The notes under the pieces are model-generated. The model was not told the origin of the DNA. It made no database searches and saw only the letters and a list, made by a program, of their open reading frames with translations. A stretch of DNA of 64,000 bases from Neoactinobaculum massilliense. GTDB taxonomy: Bacteria > Actinomycetota > Actinomycetes > Actinomycetales > Actinomycetaceae. The position numbers and the translations under genes were made by a program. The stretch spans positions 930,001 to 994,000 of the forward strand of contig NZ_UWPE01000001.1 of the NCBI RefSeq assembly GCF_900604955.1, in the 5' to 3' direction. This document shows positions 28,648 to 37,825 of the stretch, one piece after another (the stretch's first letter is position 1; each line of letters opens with the position of its first letter).

Positions 28648-30369
28648 CTACTTTGCCTCTGCGGGATCCGGGAGGCCCACCGCCGCGCACATGTCCGCAC
28701 GCACGAGCTCCAGCCGGTGCGCCGCCGCGTCGTGTGGAACAGTCGGTCCGTTCTTCCCCGGGGAAAATTCCTCCACCGGGATATGAACTTCCAGGTAGCA
28801 CTTAAGCTTCGGCTCGGTGCCGGAGGGGCGTACCACCACGCGCGAATCATCCTCGGTGAGGAATAGGAGCGCGTCCTGCGGGGGCAGCCCGAGACCGCCG
28901 TGAGCAAGGTCTACGACACGCACAACCTTCGAACCAGCTAGCCGGTCCGGTGGGGTGAGCCGCAGGCGCTCCATTCCCGCCGTGATCGTATCCAGGTGCT
29001 CCACCCGGAACGTGAGCGGGGCCGTTTGGTAGAGCCCGTAGGTCCGCGCCATCCGGTCCAACTCCTCCGCGCCGGAGACGCCGCGCGCTTTGAGCGAGGC
29101 GAACAGGGAGGCTGCCAGCACGGCCGTGGCCATGCCGTCCTTATCCCGCACATGAGCCGGATCCGGGCACGTGCCAATGGCCTCCTCGTAGCCGAAGTAG
29201 AGCCCCTCCGTGCGCCCAATCCACTTGAAGCCCGTGAGCGTGTGCGCGTAGCCCAAACCGTGGGCGGAGGCGATAGCCGATAGCAGACGTGAGGAAACGA
29301 TTGAGTTCGCGAGCACGGCGCCCTTGGGCGCCTGGCCGGCAGCAAATTCGCCCAGGATTGACCCCGTCTCATCGCCGGAGAGCTGCCTCCAGCCCTCCCC
29401 TTCCGGAATCACCAAGGCGCAACGATCCGCATCCGGATCCACCGCGATAATCAGGTCCGAACCATGCGCGGAGGCGTAGGCCTTCGCCAGGTCCAAGGCG
29501 CCGGGTTCCTCCGGGTTCGGGAAACTCACCGTGGGGAAGAACGGATCCGGAATAGCCTGCTGCTCCACGATATCTACGTTGGTGAAGCCGGCCGCTTCCA
29601 ATGCGCGCAGCGTCAAGTGTCCGCCCACCCCGTGCATGGGCGTGAGCGTAATACGCAAAGCCGCGCGCTCGGCCCGGGTAGCACCGCCGCGTTCCGCCAG
29701 CCCCGCCGCATCGTGTACGTAATCCTCGCGCGGATCCACCTGCCGAATACCCTCGGCAGTTTGCGGAATCTGGTCCGCAAACGGTTGGGCCGCAATTTCC
29801 CGTTGGATTTCAGCATCCGCCGGCGAGACCAGTTGTACCCCCGCGGCCGGGCCCGTGGCGACCGTGCCACCCAGGTACACCTTGTAGCCGTTGTCGCGAG
29901 CCGAATTATGGGAGGCCGTCACCATGATGCCGGCGTCCGCATCCAGCTGACGCACCGCATAGGAGGTGAGCGGGGTGGGGTTGATGAGCGGAAGGAGGAG
30001 TGCCTCCCCGCCCGCGGCCGCCACCACCCGCGCCGCTGCGTGCGCAAAATTCACGGACCCGAATCGAGCGTCTGAGCCAATCACCACGCGCGGAGCACGC
30101 GTCGCCTTTTTCCTGAGCCATGCCATGAGCCCAGCGGTTGTACGCAGTACAACGGCCTCATTGAGACGAGATTCGCCGGCACCGATTTGGCCGCGCAGTC
30201 CGGCGGTGCCAAACGCAAGAGGCCCGGCAAAGGCACGCCCGAGTTCCTCGACCGCGGATGCCATACCATCCTGTGCCGCCTCCAGTAGCCAGGTAATCTG
30301 GGCGCGCGTGGTGGGATCTGGATCATGGTCACGCCACGCCGTAGCGCGGGCAATATCCGGCGTTATCAT
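28648..30369 (-). CDS. Phosphohexomutase-superfamily enzyme, likely phosphopentomutase in nucleoside salvage
   Basis: Alpha-D-phosphohexomutase of 573 residues. Catalytic phospho-serine Ser153 is in [13 protein letters not shown], the Mg-binding loop DPDADR is at residues 311-316, and the sugar-binding loop GYEEAIG at 393-399. The long form with this loop belongs to the PGM2-like group, which includes phosphopentomutases and phosphoglucomutases. The ATG overlaps the deoC stop by 4 nt, and deoD lies upstream; this favours ribose/deoxyribose-1-phosphate as substrate, replacing deoB. That assignment is inference from context. Confidence 0.88.
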   Translation of the reverse strand: MITPDIARATAWRDHDPDPTTRAQITWLLEAAQDGMASAVEELGRAFAGPLAFGTAGLRGQIGAGESRLNEAVVLRTTAGLMAWLRKKATRAPRVVIGSDARFGSVNFAHAAARVVAAAGGEALLLPLINPTPLTSYAVRQLDADAGIMVTASHNSARDNGYKVYLGGTVATGPAAGVQLVSPADAEIQREIAAQPFADQIPQTAEGIRQVDPREDYVHDAAGLAERGGATRAERAALRITLTPMHGVGGHLTLRALEAAGFTNVDIVEQQAIPDPFFPTVSFPNPEEPGALDLAKAYASAHGSDLIIAVDPDADRCALVIPEGEGWRQLSGDETGSILGEFAAGQAPKGAVLANSIVSSRLLSAIASAHGLGYAHTLTGFKWIGRTEGLYFGYEEAIGTCPDPAHVRDKDGMATAVLAASLFASLKARGVSGAEELDRMARTYGLYQTAPLTFRVEHLDTITAGMERLRLTPPDRLAGSKVVRVVDLAHGGLGLPPQDALLFLTEDDSRVVVRPSGTEPKLKCYLEVHIPVEEFSPGKNGPTVPHDAAAHRLELVRADMCAAVGLPDPAEAK

Positions 30370-31022
30370 TCTGCGGCCTCCGGTAGTCCCTCAAGAATCT
30401 TGACGGTGGCGGATACGCCCAGCCGGTTCGCCCCCGCCTCGATCATGGCTAGTGCTGCCTGTGCATCACGAATACCGCCGGATGCCTTCACGCCCATCTC
30501 CGGCCCTACCGTTTCGCGCATGAGACGCACCGCGTGGACGGAGGCGCCACCCGCCTTGTGGAAGCCCGTCGAGGTCTTCACATAATCCGCCCCCGCGTTC
30601 TTAGCCGCACGGCACACGCCCACAATCTGCTCATCGTTGAGCACAGCGGATTCAATGATCACCTTGAGAACACCCGGTACAACAGCGCGCACGGAAGCGA
30701 TCTCCGCCTCCACCGCTTCGTAATCACCGGTCACGGCAAGCGCCAGGTTAATCACCATGTCGATCTCGTCGGCACCGTTTGCCACCGCCTCTGCCGCCTC
30801 AGCCGCCTTGATGGCCGGCGAATGTGCGCCTGAGGGGAAACCAATCACCGTGGCTACATGCAGGCCTGCGGGAACAGTAAGCGGGAGCATGGTGAGGGAA
30901 ACGCACACGGCATACGTGTGATACCGCGCCGCTTCCTCCACGATGCGAGCCACGTCCTGCGCCGTAGCCTCCGGAGCCAGAAGCGTGTGGTCAATCATTG
31001 CGGCCACTTCGGAGCGATTCAT
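30366..31022 (-). CDS. deoC: Deoxyribose-phosphate aldolase
   Basis: Cleaves 2-deoxyribose-5-phosphate to acetaldehyde and glyceraldehyde-3-phosphate, ending deoxynucleoside breakdown. Schiff-base Lys149 is in YVKTSTGF, with Lys179 (GVKASGG) and Asp88 (DEIDMVIN) completing the site. The 218-residue length is standard. It sits between deoD and the mutase and overlaps the latter by 4 nt. Confidence 0.96.
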   Translation of the reverse strand: MNRSEVAAMIDHTLLAPEATAQDVARIVEEAARYHTYAVCVSLTMLPLTVPAGLHVATVIGFPSGAHSPAIKAAEAAEAVANGADEIDMVINLALAVTGDYEAVEAEIASVRAVVPGVLKVIIESAVLNDEQIVGVCRAAKNAGADYVKTSTGFHKAGGASVHAVRLMRETVGPEMGVKASGGIRDAQAALAMIEAGANRLGVSATVKILEGLPEAAE

Positions 31023-31076
31023 TCTGATCCTTTCCTCCCAATTCCCAGGGGACCATGACAGGTTCCCAGGGGTCTA

Positions 31077-31787
31077 TTACAGGGCAGCCAGCGGAAGAGC
31101 CAATTCCATCATTTGTGTGAACGCACTTTGGCGTTCCTCCGGCGTGGTTTCAGCGCCGGTTACCACGTTGTCCGAGACCGTAAAGATGCCCAGGGCCTCC
31201 GCCCCGGCTTCGGCGGCAACCGCGTAGAGTCCCGCCGTTTCCATCTCCACCGCCAGCACACCCATGGATGCCCAGCGCTGGTTAACCGTCTCATCGTGGT
31301 TGTAGAACGCATCCACGGATGCCACGTTCCCCACGTGTACCGCAACCTTGTTCTCCCGCGCGCGGCGTACGACGTCGTCAATCAACGTGAAGGAACCGAT
31401 GGGCGCAAAGTCGCCGGGCAGGCGGTACTGGGAGAGGAAATTCGAGTCCGTGCACGCGCCCTGGGCCACCACGACGTCGTACAGGTTGAGATCCGTCTGG
31501 AGCGCGCCGCAGGTGCCCACGCGAACCAACCGCTTTGCGCCGAACGCGTGAATGAGTTCCCAAGCGTAGAGACTAATCGAGGGAATGCCCATGCCCGAGC
31601 CCATGACGGACACCGGCGTGCCCTGATAGGTGCCCGTATAGCCCAGCATGTTACGCACCGCGTTGAACTGGACCGGGTTATCAAGGTAGGTATCCGCGAT
31701 GAACTTCGCGCGGAGTGGGTCCCCTGGAAGAAGAACCGTTTCGGCAATGGGAACGCCGTGGGGATCAATGTGCGGAGTGGATGTCAT
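31077..31787 (-). CDS. deoD: Purine-nucleoside phosphorylase, DeoD type
   Basis: Phosphorolyses purine (deoxy)nucleosides to the free base and pentose-1-phosphate. The 236-residue product opens with the family hallmark TPHIDPHGVPIAETVLLPGD and includes the conserved VEMETAGLYAVAAEAG and VSDNVVTGAE segments of the hexameric DeoD group. AAAGGAC precedes the ATG. It heads the deoD-deoC-mutase set, 70 nt after cdsA. Confidence 0.95.
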   Translation of the reverse strand: MTSTPHIDPHGVPIAETVLLPGDPLRAKFIADTYLDNPVQFNAVRNMLGYTGTYQGTPVSVMGSGMGIPSISLYAWELIHAFGAKRLVRVGTCGALQTDLNLYDVVVAQGACTDSNFLSQYRLPGDFAPIGSFTLIDDVVRRARENKVAVHVGNVASVDAFYNHDETVNQRWASMGVLAVEMETAGLYAVAAEAGAEALGIFTVSDNVVTGAETTPEERQSAFTQMMELALPLAAL

Positions 31788-31857
31788 AATGTCCTTTCAT
31801 CTGCGCCGATGGCGCAAGGTCTGGCGAAACCGCCGAGGTGTGAGCGAGACAATGCGC

Positions 31858-32787
31858 TCATAAAACTAGGGGAAGATAGATGGCCAGCAGGTAGCAGATC
31901 GGCGCCCACATCAGGATCGAATCAAGCCTGTCTAGCATGCCACCGTGACCCGGGAAAATGGAGCCCATATCCTTCACGCCCAGGTCCCGTTTGAGGAGGG
32001 ATTCGGAGAGGTCCCCCACCGTGGCTGTCAGCGTAGCTGCCACGGAGAACACGACGGTGGCGGCCCACGACCATCCGAGCCACACGTGCGCGAGCACCGC
32101 GCCGACCGCGAGTGTGAGAAGCACGGAGCCCGCAAACCCCTCCCAGGACTTCCCGGGCGAGATGGCGGGCGCCATCTTGTGTTTGCCGATGAGAATACCC
32201 AGACCCCAGCCGCCAATATCGTTCGCCACCGGCATGAGGACAAGGAGCGCCACGTATGCGAGCGGGGCAGGGAACAGTGCCAATTGGAGGGCGAATGCAC
32301 CGAGGAAGCCAATCCACGCCACCGCGAAGAATCCGGCCAGCACCGGTAACGTTCCGTCTCTCCGCACCGTGCATACCGCGCTAATGGCGATACCAACCGC
32401 GATCAGCGTGAGGAACGCCAATTCCAGGCCGGCCAGCCAGCCGACCAGCGCCGTGCCGGCCGCGCCCACCACACACGTCACCCAGGGGATACGAACGCCG
32501 CGGTTAAGGAAGGCACCCGCCGCCTCCCACACGCCCACCCCGATGGCGCACAGCGCGATCCCTAAAAAGATGCGCGTGTCCGCCAGCACGGAACCGGCCA
32601 CCACCGCCAATAGCACAATGGCCGTCGGAACCGCCTTGGTGAGGTCTCGACCAGCGCGGGATGCCGAAGGCGCCGGCGGAGCAGGCGGATGCGGCAGAAT
32701 CTGGGCGCGCAAACCACGCGCGCCGGCTTCGGGAGCCGCCGCGTGGGTGGTGGGTGCGGCACCCTGGCCGCCGGGCTGGACCGTCAC
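31858..32787 (-). CDS. cdsA: Phosphatidate cytidylyltransferase
   Basis: Makes CDP-diacylglycerol from phosphatidate and CTP in the membrane. The product is 309 residues with about eight transmembrane segments. The family signature LLKRDLGVKDMGSIFPGHGG lies near the C-terminus. A Pro/Ala-rich cytoplasmic N-terminus of ~45 residues precedes the first helix. The GTG start shares one base with the frr stop (TAGTG). Confidence 0.94.
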   Translation of the reverse strand: MTVQPGGQGAAPTTHAAAPEAGARGLRAQILPHPPAPPAPSASRAGRDLTKAVPTAIVLLAVVAGSVLADTRIFLGIALCAIGVGVWEAAGAFLNRGVRIPWVTCVVGAAGTALVGWLAGLELAFLTLIAVGIAISAVCTVRRDGTLPVLAGFFAVAWIGFLGAFALQLALFPAPLAYVALLVLMPVANDIGGWGLGILIGKHKMAPAISPGKSWEGFAGSVLLTLAVGAVLAHVWLGWSWAATVVFSVAATLTATVGDLSESLLKRDLGVKDMGSIFPGHGGMLDRLDSILMWAPICYLLAIYLPLVL

Positions 32788-33347
32788 TAGATCTCCAACA
32801 GGTCCTTTTCCTTGACCTCAAGCATGTGGTCAATGCGCTCCGTGGCGGCCTTGGTGAGCTTGTCCACCTCAGCTTCGCCGCGCTTCACCGCATCTTCGCC
32901 TTCGTCGCCGTCCTTCTGGAGCTTGGCGAGGGCGTCCATAGCCTTGCGGCGCACGCCGCGGACAGCGACGCGACCCTCCTCGGCCCGGTTGCGAGCCATC
33001 TTTACGTATTCCTTACGGCGCTCCTCCGTGAGCATGGGAAGGTTCACGCGCAGGTGCTGCCCGTCATCTGCTACGGACACGCCCAGGTTGGATTCCGCCA
33101 GCGCCTTCTCAATAGACTTCTTAGCACCCGGATCAAAGGGCGTGATGTTCACCGTGCGAGGCTCCGGGATGGCGATGGTGGCCAACTGTTGGAGCGGGGT
33201 GGGCGTGCCGTAGTAATCCACCAGAATGGGGTTGAACATGCCCGCCGAGGCGCGGCCGGACTGAATACCGCCAAAATCTTCACTGGCGGAGGCCTCCGCC
33301 TTGCCCATTTTTTCCCGGGCCTCGTCAATAATTTCCTGGATTGCCAT
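32787..33347 (-). CDS. frr: Ribosome recycling factor
   Basis: With EF-G, splits post-termination ribosomes. The 186-residue product has the three-helix bundle sequence with NLGVSVADDGQHLRVNLPML and ARNRAEEGRVAVRGVRRKA-type conserved regions, and standard length. It lies 9 nt after pyrH. Confidence 0.96.
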   Translation of the reverse strand: MAIQEIIDEAREKMGKAEASASEDFGGIQSGRASAGMFNPILVDYYGTPTPLQQLATIAIPEPRTVNITPFDPGAKKSIEKALAESNLGVSVADDGQHLRVNLPMLTEERRKEYVKMARNRAEEGRVAVRGVRRKAMDALAKLQKDGDEGEDAVKRGEAEVDKLTKAATERIDHMLEVKEKDLLEI

Positions 33348-33356
33348 GTGTTTCTC

Positions 33357-34151
33357 CTACTTGTCAGCCGTGACAATAGTTCCGATCATCTCGCCGCGGA
33401 GAGCCGATGTCACGTTCCCGGCTCCGGACATTCCAAATACACGCATGGGCATACCGTTATCCCGGCACAGCGCGAACGCCGCCGCATCCGCCACCTGAAT
33501 ACCGCGCACCAGCACTTCCTGGTAGCTGATCTCATCGAATCGCTTGGCGGTGGGATCCTTCTTCGGATCCGCCGTATAAATGCCGTCCACACCATTCTTA
33601 CCCAGCAGCAGTTCATCACAGCGTAGTTCAAGCGCCCGCTGCGCGGAGACGGTATCCGTGGAGAAGTAGGGCATGCCCGCCCCGGCACCGAAGATCACCA
33701 CGCGCCCCTTCTCAAGGTGCCGGATCGCCCGAAGCGGAATATAGGGCTCTGCCACCTGGGTCATTTGGATGGCCGTCTGCACGCGAGCCGGCGTACCTGC
33801 CTGCTCAATGAAATCCTGTAGCGCAATTGCGTTCATGACGGTGCCGAGCATCCCCATGTAGTCCGCGCGAGCCCGGTCCATCCCCTGTTCCTGGAGTTCG
33901 GCACCGCGGAAGAAGTTTCCGCCGCCCACCACCACGGCAACCTGGACACCCTCACTTACCGCCACCGAAATTTCATGAGCCACCCGCTGAAGTACAGCCG
34001 CATCAATGCCGACGGCACCGCCGCCAAACATTTCTCCGGATAGCTTGATGAGCACCCGGCGCACACCGTCCTCCGGCGCAAACTCGTGGGCACGGCCCTG
34101 CGGAACGATCCCTCCTACGTGATATGAATCGGTGTCCTGTTCTACAGCCAC
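33357..34151 (-). CDS. pyrH: UMP kinase
   Basis: Phosphorylates UMP to UDP; amino-acid kinase fold, hexameric. Motifs [21 protein letters not shown] and [20 protein letters not shown] are present. I place the start at the GTG 34151 (264 residues) because GGAGGGAG lies at ideal distance; the upstream ATG at 34178 has a site only 1 nt away. About 30 residues precede the core compared with shorter homologues. An unusually long non-coding gap separates it from tsf. Confidence 0.94.
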   Translation of the reverse strand: MAVEQDTDSYHVGGIVPQGRAHEFAPEDGVRRVLIKLSGEMFGGGAVGIDAAVLQRVAHEISVAVSEGVQVAVVVGGGNFFRGAELQEQGMDRARADYMGMLGTVMNAIALQDFIEQAGTPARVQTAIQMTQVAEPYIPLRAIRHLEKGRVVIFGAGAGMPYFSTDTVSAQRALELRCDELLLGKNGVDGIYTADPKKDPTAKRFDEISYQEVLVRGIQVADAAAFALCRDNGMPMRVFGMSGAGNVTSALRGEMIGTIVTADK

Positions 34152-34935
34152 GATGCTCCCTCCGCGCTCGCTGATCATTCCTCCCTAGGTTACCAGCGCA
34201 ATCCGATTCTCTGGCGTCCGTGTGCTGCGCTGCCTACCATCCGGCGTCCGGCACGTGCCTCGGGTCCCTACGCGTGAATCCGCCGACGTCGTCCGCAACG
34301 TACATGCAACGGTTTCATACCTGCCAACCCGCCCCTACGACGTCGGTCTCCACGAACGTACGGAGCTTACGTACCTGTGCTGCGCCGCTACGGCGTCGCC
34401 GGCAACGTCCGTACCTGCGTTGCACCCGCGTGGGGCGAGCGGAATGGGCTGGGCTTTAACCCATCAATGCGCGCCTACCGACCAGGCCGATTCGTCAGCT
34501 CTCGCCTTTCATCGCGGATTTCGCCGTATTCGGGAGTCCGCCTGAGCCGTTCATCGTGAATCCGACGACCTCGGTGCAGACCGGGATCAACTCGGGGCAC
34601 CGACTTGCCGCAGGTCTGGACGGGTGTTCATCCGTCCAGGTGACTGCCCGTAACTGCCCGACCCCGCTGAGATGACGGAAAACTGTTCAGTGGACGGAAA
34701 ACTTCCGGTTGCGACCCAGATTTCGGCCTCTAACCGGAGGTTTTCCATCAACTCAACAAAAAACCATCAACTCAGCGCCACCCGGGCGTCCACGACAGTG
34801 GACAGCATGCACCGGGCAGCCACGACACCATGCGGACACGGCACCAGCACAACCCGCCGCGATTCGACACCGGCCCGTCACCAGCCAGCCGGCCGGGGTC
34901 ACTCGCGCCCTGCCCACTCACGCAGGCAAACGAAA
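34152..34935. other. Long non-coding gap between tsf and pyrH with repeats and hairpins
   Basis: About 0.8 kb without a credible gene on either strand. The pyrH-proximal half (34200-34600) has scattered GTACCTG and CGACGTCG words; the tsf-proximal half contains hairpins (34616-34639 CTGGACGG/CCGTCCAG; 34788-34803 GTCCAC/GTGGAC) and a locally A/T-rich repeat cluster at 34674-34774. It could include the pyrH promoter and leader, a small RNA or the remains of a lost gene. Confidence 0.6.
34674..34774. repeat. Repeat cluster: two pairs of 11-nt direct repeats plus a long hairpin
   Basis: GACGGAAAACT occurs at 34674 and 34693; CCATCAACTCA occurs at 34745 and 34764. Both pairs have a period of exactly 19 nt. 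Between them GGAAAACTTCCGGTT (34696-34710) can pair with AACCGGAGGTTTTCC (34732-34746), a 15-bp stem with one mismatch and a 21-nt loop. The cluster is visibly less GC-rich than its surroundings. Confidence 0.7.
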
Positions 34936-34961
34936 GGGGCGACGGGATTACCCGCCGCCCC
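34936..34961 (-). terminator. Terminator of the rpsB-tsf operon
   Basis: GGGGCGGCGGG/CCCGTCGCCCC stem (one mismatch) with a TAAT loop, followed on the minus strand by TTTCGTTT, 23 nt past the tsf stop. Confidence 0.8.
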
Positions 34962-34984
34962 TGTGTCTCGGCTAACCGCGAGCC

Positions 34985-35851
34985 TTACTCGGCGTCGGCC
35001 TCGGCTTCGGCGCCCTCACCCACGCGGATGCGGGCGAAACCGGTGACAACGGCGTCGTTCTCCTTGAGGAACTGCTTCATCTGGACCTTCGGGTCACGTG
35101 CGGTGCCCTGCTCCAGGAGCACCACCTCCTTGTAGAAGCTTTCCATGCGGCCGGCCACGATCTTCGGGATGATCTTCTCCGGCTTGCCCTCAGCGCGCGT
35201 GGTTTCGGTGACGATGCGCTCCTCACGCTCGCGCACCTCGGCCGGCACGTCCTCAATTGCGAGGTAATCCGGGGACATGGCCGCAATGTGCACGGCGACG
35301 TCATGCGCCACACCGGCACCGGCGGCGTTGGTGGCCACCAGGACGCCCACCTGCGGCGGGAGGTCCGGATCAGACTTGTGAAGATAAACATCCACATGCT
35401 CGCCCTCAATGATGGCGAGGTGAGAAACGTGGATGTTCTCGTGGATAACGCCGATTTCCTCCTTGATGCGGGTGGCCATCGTGCGGCCATCCTGCTCCAC
35501 CTCGAGAAGGGCATCCACGTCACTGACGCCGGACTCCACGGCGGCGCGAAGCACGTCAGCACCGAGGGCAACGAAACGGTCCGTCTTGGCAACGAAATCG
35601 GTTTCGGCGTTGACCTCAACCATGATGCCGCGCTGGCCATTCTCCGTATCAACCACCTGGGCGGCCACGAGGCCATTGGCGGCCGTGCGGCCCTCGCGCT
35701 TGGCGGCGGACTTGATGCCCGCTACGCGGAGGATCTCCTCGGCCTTCGCGGCGTCTCCGTCAGCTTCGTCGAACGCCTTCTTGACGTCCATCATGCCGGC
35801 GCCCGTCTTATCGCGCAGAGCCTTAATATCTGCTGCGGTGTACTTAGCCAT
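34985..35851 (-). CDS. tsf: Elongation factor Ts
   Basis: Guanine nucleotide exchange factor for EF-Tu. The 288-residue product starts MAKYTAADIKALRDKTGAGM and has the N-terminal UBA-like domain and the TDFV motif (ETDFVAK). The open frame extends further upstream, but the family N-terminus and the gap to rpsB (29 nt) fix the ATG at 35851. Confidence 0.96.
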   Translation of the reverse strand: MAKYTAADIKALRDKTGAGMMDVKKAFDEADGDAAKAEEILRVAGIKSAAKREGRTAANGLVAAQVVDTENGQRGIMVEVNAETDFVAKTDRFVALGADVLRAAVESGVSDVDALLEVEQDGRTMATRIKEEIGVIHENIHVSHLAIIEGEHVDVYLHKSDPDLPPQVGVLVATNAAGAGVAHDVAVHIAAMSPDYLAIEDVPAEVREREERIVTETTRAEGKPEKIIPKIVAGRMESFYKEVVLLEQGTARDPKVQMKQFLKENDAVVTGFARIRVGEGAEAEADAE

Positions 35852-35880
35852 TGTTCTCCTATAACTAATTCTGGTGAGGC

Positions 35881-36753
35881 TTAGGCCTCGGTGGATTCGG
35901 CGGCTGCTTCCGGCGCTTCGGAGGACACAGCTCCAGGAGCGGCCTCGGCTTCGGAGGCTGCCGCTTCCGGCGTGGCGGTTTCGGCTGCGGCATCCGCGGA
36001 GGCATCCTTGGAGGACTCGAGAACGTCGCGCTCCCACTCCGGCATGGCCTCGTTGTTGTTACCGCCGCGGGCCAGGAGGCCCTCCGCTACGGCGTCACCC
36101 ACGATGCGGGTCAGGAGCTGGACGGAGCCGATGGAATCATCGTTGCCCGGGATCGGGTACTGGACCTCATCCGGATCGCAGTTCGTATCAAGAATGGCCA
36201 CCACCGGGATGCCCAGCTTGTTGGCTTCTGCAACCGCCAGGTGCTCCTTGGGGGTATCCACCACGAAGATCGAGGTGGGCACGTGGCGCATATCGCGCAG
36301 GCCGCCGAGAGTACGCTCGAGCTTCTCCTTCTCGCGGCTCATCATGAGGAGTTCCTTCTTGGTGTTCTTGGAACCGGCCACGTCATCGAAGTCGATTTCC
36401 TCGAGCTCCTTCATGCGAGCAATACGCTTGGAGACCGTCTGGAAGTTGGTGAGCATGCCGCCCAGCCAGCGGTGATTGACGTAGGGCATACCCGTGCGCT
36501 CCGCCTGCTCCTTGATGGCGCTCTGAGCCTGCTTCTTGGTGCCCACGAAGAGGATGTTGCCGCCGCGGGCAACCGTTTCCTTCACGTAGTCATACGTCTT
36601 GTCAATCTCCGCCAGGGTGAGGCGAAGGTCAATGATGTAGATGGAGTTGCGATCCGTGAGGATGTAACGCTTCATCTTCGGGTTCCAACGCTTGGTCTGG
36701 TGTCCGAAGTGAACGCCAGCTTCAAGCAGCTGGCTCATAGTAACGACGGCCAT
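35881..36753 (-). CDS. rpsB: 30S ribosomal protein S2
   Basis: Small-subunit protein needed for S1 binding and initiation. The 290-residue product starts [27 protein letters not shown] precedes the ATG. The last ~50 residues are an acidic Ala/Glu-rich tail, common in actinobacterial S2. Read-through open frame upstream is not coding. It heads the rpsB-tsf unit and is divergent from the M23 gene. Confidence 0.96.
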   Translation of the reverse strand: MAVVTMSQLLEAGVHFGHQTKRWNPKMKRYILTDRNSIYIIDLRLTLAEIDKTYDYVKETVARGGNILFVGTKKQAQSAIKEQAERTGMPYVNHRWLGGMLTNFQTVSKRIARMKELEEIDFDDVAGSKNTKKELLMMSREKEKLERTLGGLRDMRHVPTSIFVVDTPKEHLAVAEANKLGIPVVAILDTNCDPDEVQYPIPGNDDSIGSVQLLTRIVGDAVAEGLLARGGNNNEAMPEWERDVLESSKDASADAAAETATPEAAASEAEAAPGAVSSEAPEAAAESTEA

Positions 36754-37072
36754 TCGGCGGTCCTTTCTCAGGCACAGGTATCCCTGCGCATATCGGTTCT
36801 TGCTGAGCGGCAGGATTGCTACCCAGCCCTGGTGCCCGCACCGACCGTTTCTCTTTCGAGACCGATACGACCAGCGGTTATTCGGGCACGCGAAGTCAAC
36901 CAGCGTGAAGCCAGTTGCTGCTTCATGGTACGTGATACGCGGGCCGGAGCGCCACCGGAATTCGCTCACTTTTCCGCGATACGACGCCGTGGGTGCACAG
37001 GTACCGGGGCGTATCCTCTATCCACAGGCCCGACGACGACGCCCGCGCTCACGTCCGTCCTTCACCAGGCTA
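36754..37072. other. Divergent region between rpsB and the M23 gene
   Basis: A 319-nt gap holding the rpsB leader and the M23 promoter. An inverted repeat TGAAGC/GCTTCA lies at 36906-36925 and one TACGACGCCG word at 36980-36989. I see no convincing promoter hexamers and no gene. Confidence 0.5.
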
Positions 37073-37825
37073 GTGGACATAAGATTCCTCTCGCTTATAG
37101 CTGCGCTTGCCGTCCTGTTCATGCCGCTTCCTGCTGCGTCTACGAGCACTCTTCGTCACGCCGCGTCCACAGGCATCCTTCATCAGGGCCCCGTGCCGAT
37201 GGACTCCGAGGTTCACGTTGATCCGAACGGGTACCTCTCGCCCACGGGTTCGGATCGGGTAACCGTGGTCCGTCCATTTGACAAACCATTGAGAAACTGG
37301 CTGCCCGGACATCGGGGTATTGACCTAGCGTTAGAGGTCACCTCGCCGGTGTATGCACCAGCAGACGGAACGGTGGTGTACGCCGGCCTGCTGGTGGACC
37401 GCCCCCTGGTGTCCATTGATCACGAAGCCGGCTACCGCACCAGCGCGGAACCAGTTTTCCCGCTGGTACAGCGCGGCGAACATGTGCACCAGGGACAGGT
37501 CATCGGCTACCTGGTGGCCGGCCACACCGAGGAAGGCCCAAGTGTTATTCACTGGGGTGCCCGATTGGACGGGGACTACATCAACCCGCTTTGGCTCCTC
37601 CAACGGCGCAAGCTACGGCTGTACGGCGCTGGAGATTCGGCCCCGGGTGCCTCAGGCGCGCGGGTAAGCCACCGAGCGAGCTCACCGGGACTTTTGCCTC
37701 AATGTAACTCAGGCGCGCGGGTGAGCCTGCGTGAAAGCGGCTCGGAGCCGGTCCGCCGTTACATGGGTGTACCGCTGGGTGGTGGCCAGACTGGAATGCC
37801 CAAGAATCTCCTGTACCGTGCGTAG
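37073..37825 (+). CDS. Secreted M23-family peptidase-like protein, possibly inactive, with read-through tail
   Basis: LytM-type cell-wall hydrolase domain behind a signal peptide or anchor (residues 3-22 from the GTG at 37073). His80 and Asp84 (GHRGIDLAL) fit the first zinc motif, but the second motif reads SVIHWGARL: only His160 is present and position 158 is Val instead of His, so activity is doubtful. The domain ends near NPLWLL (about residue 176); the last ~75 residues have no family match, include two SGARVS repeats, and run antisense into the xerC 3' end for 117 nt. This suggests loss of the original stop codon. M23 genes beside rpsB are usual in actinobacteria. Confidence 0.78.
   Translation: MDIRFLSLIAALAVLFMPLPAASTSTLRHAASTGILHQGPVPMDSEVHVDPNGYLSPTGSDRVTVVRPFDKPLRNWLPGHRGIDLALEVTSPVYAPADGTVVYAGLLVDRPLVSIDHEAGYRTSAEPVFPLVQRGEHVHQGQVIGYLVAGHTEEGPSVIHWGARLDGDYINPLWLLQRRKLRLYGAGDSAPGASGARVSHRASSPGLLPQCNSGARVSLRESGSEPVRRYMGVPLGGGQTGMPKNLLYRA
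37651..37727. repeat. Duplicated xerC 3'-end sequence
   Basis: A 20-nt stretch at 37651-37670 matches 37708-37727 at 19 of 20 positions, offset 57 nt. The second copy contains the last codons and stop of xerC; the first lies just past that stop, inside the tail of the M23 frame. Confidence 0.85.

Noticed and set aside
26985-28805. A 606-codon plus-strand frame crossing three minus-strand genes
   Set aside because: It spans the GNAT and DivIVA-like genes antisense and both spacers; composition is not protein-like.
34220-34545. Plus-strand frames of 79 and 107 codons in the tsf-pyrH gap
   Set aside because: No ribosome binding site, no domain, and Arg/Pro/Ala composition typical of random GC-rich frames.
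35852-36037. N-terminally extended tsf (and similarly rpsB, 36754-36969)
   Set aside because: The upstream open frame overlaps the end of rpsB or its leader; family starts and ribosome binding sites support the shorter forms.
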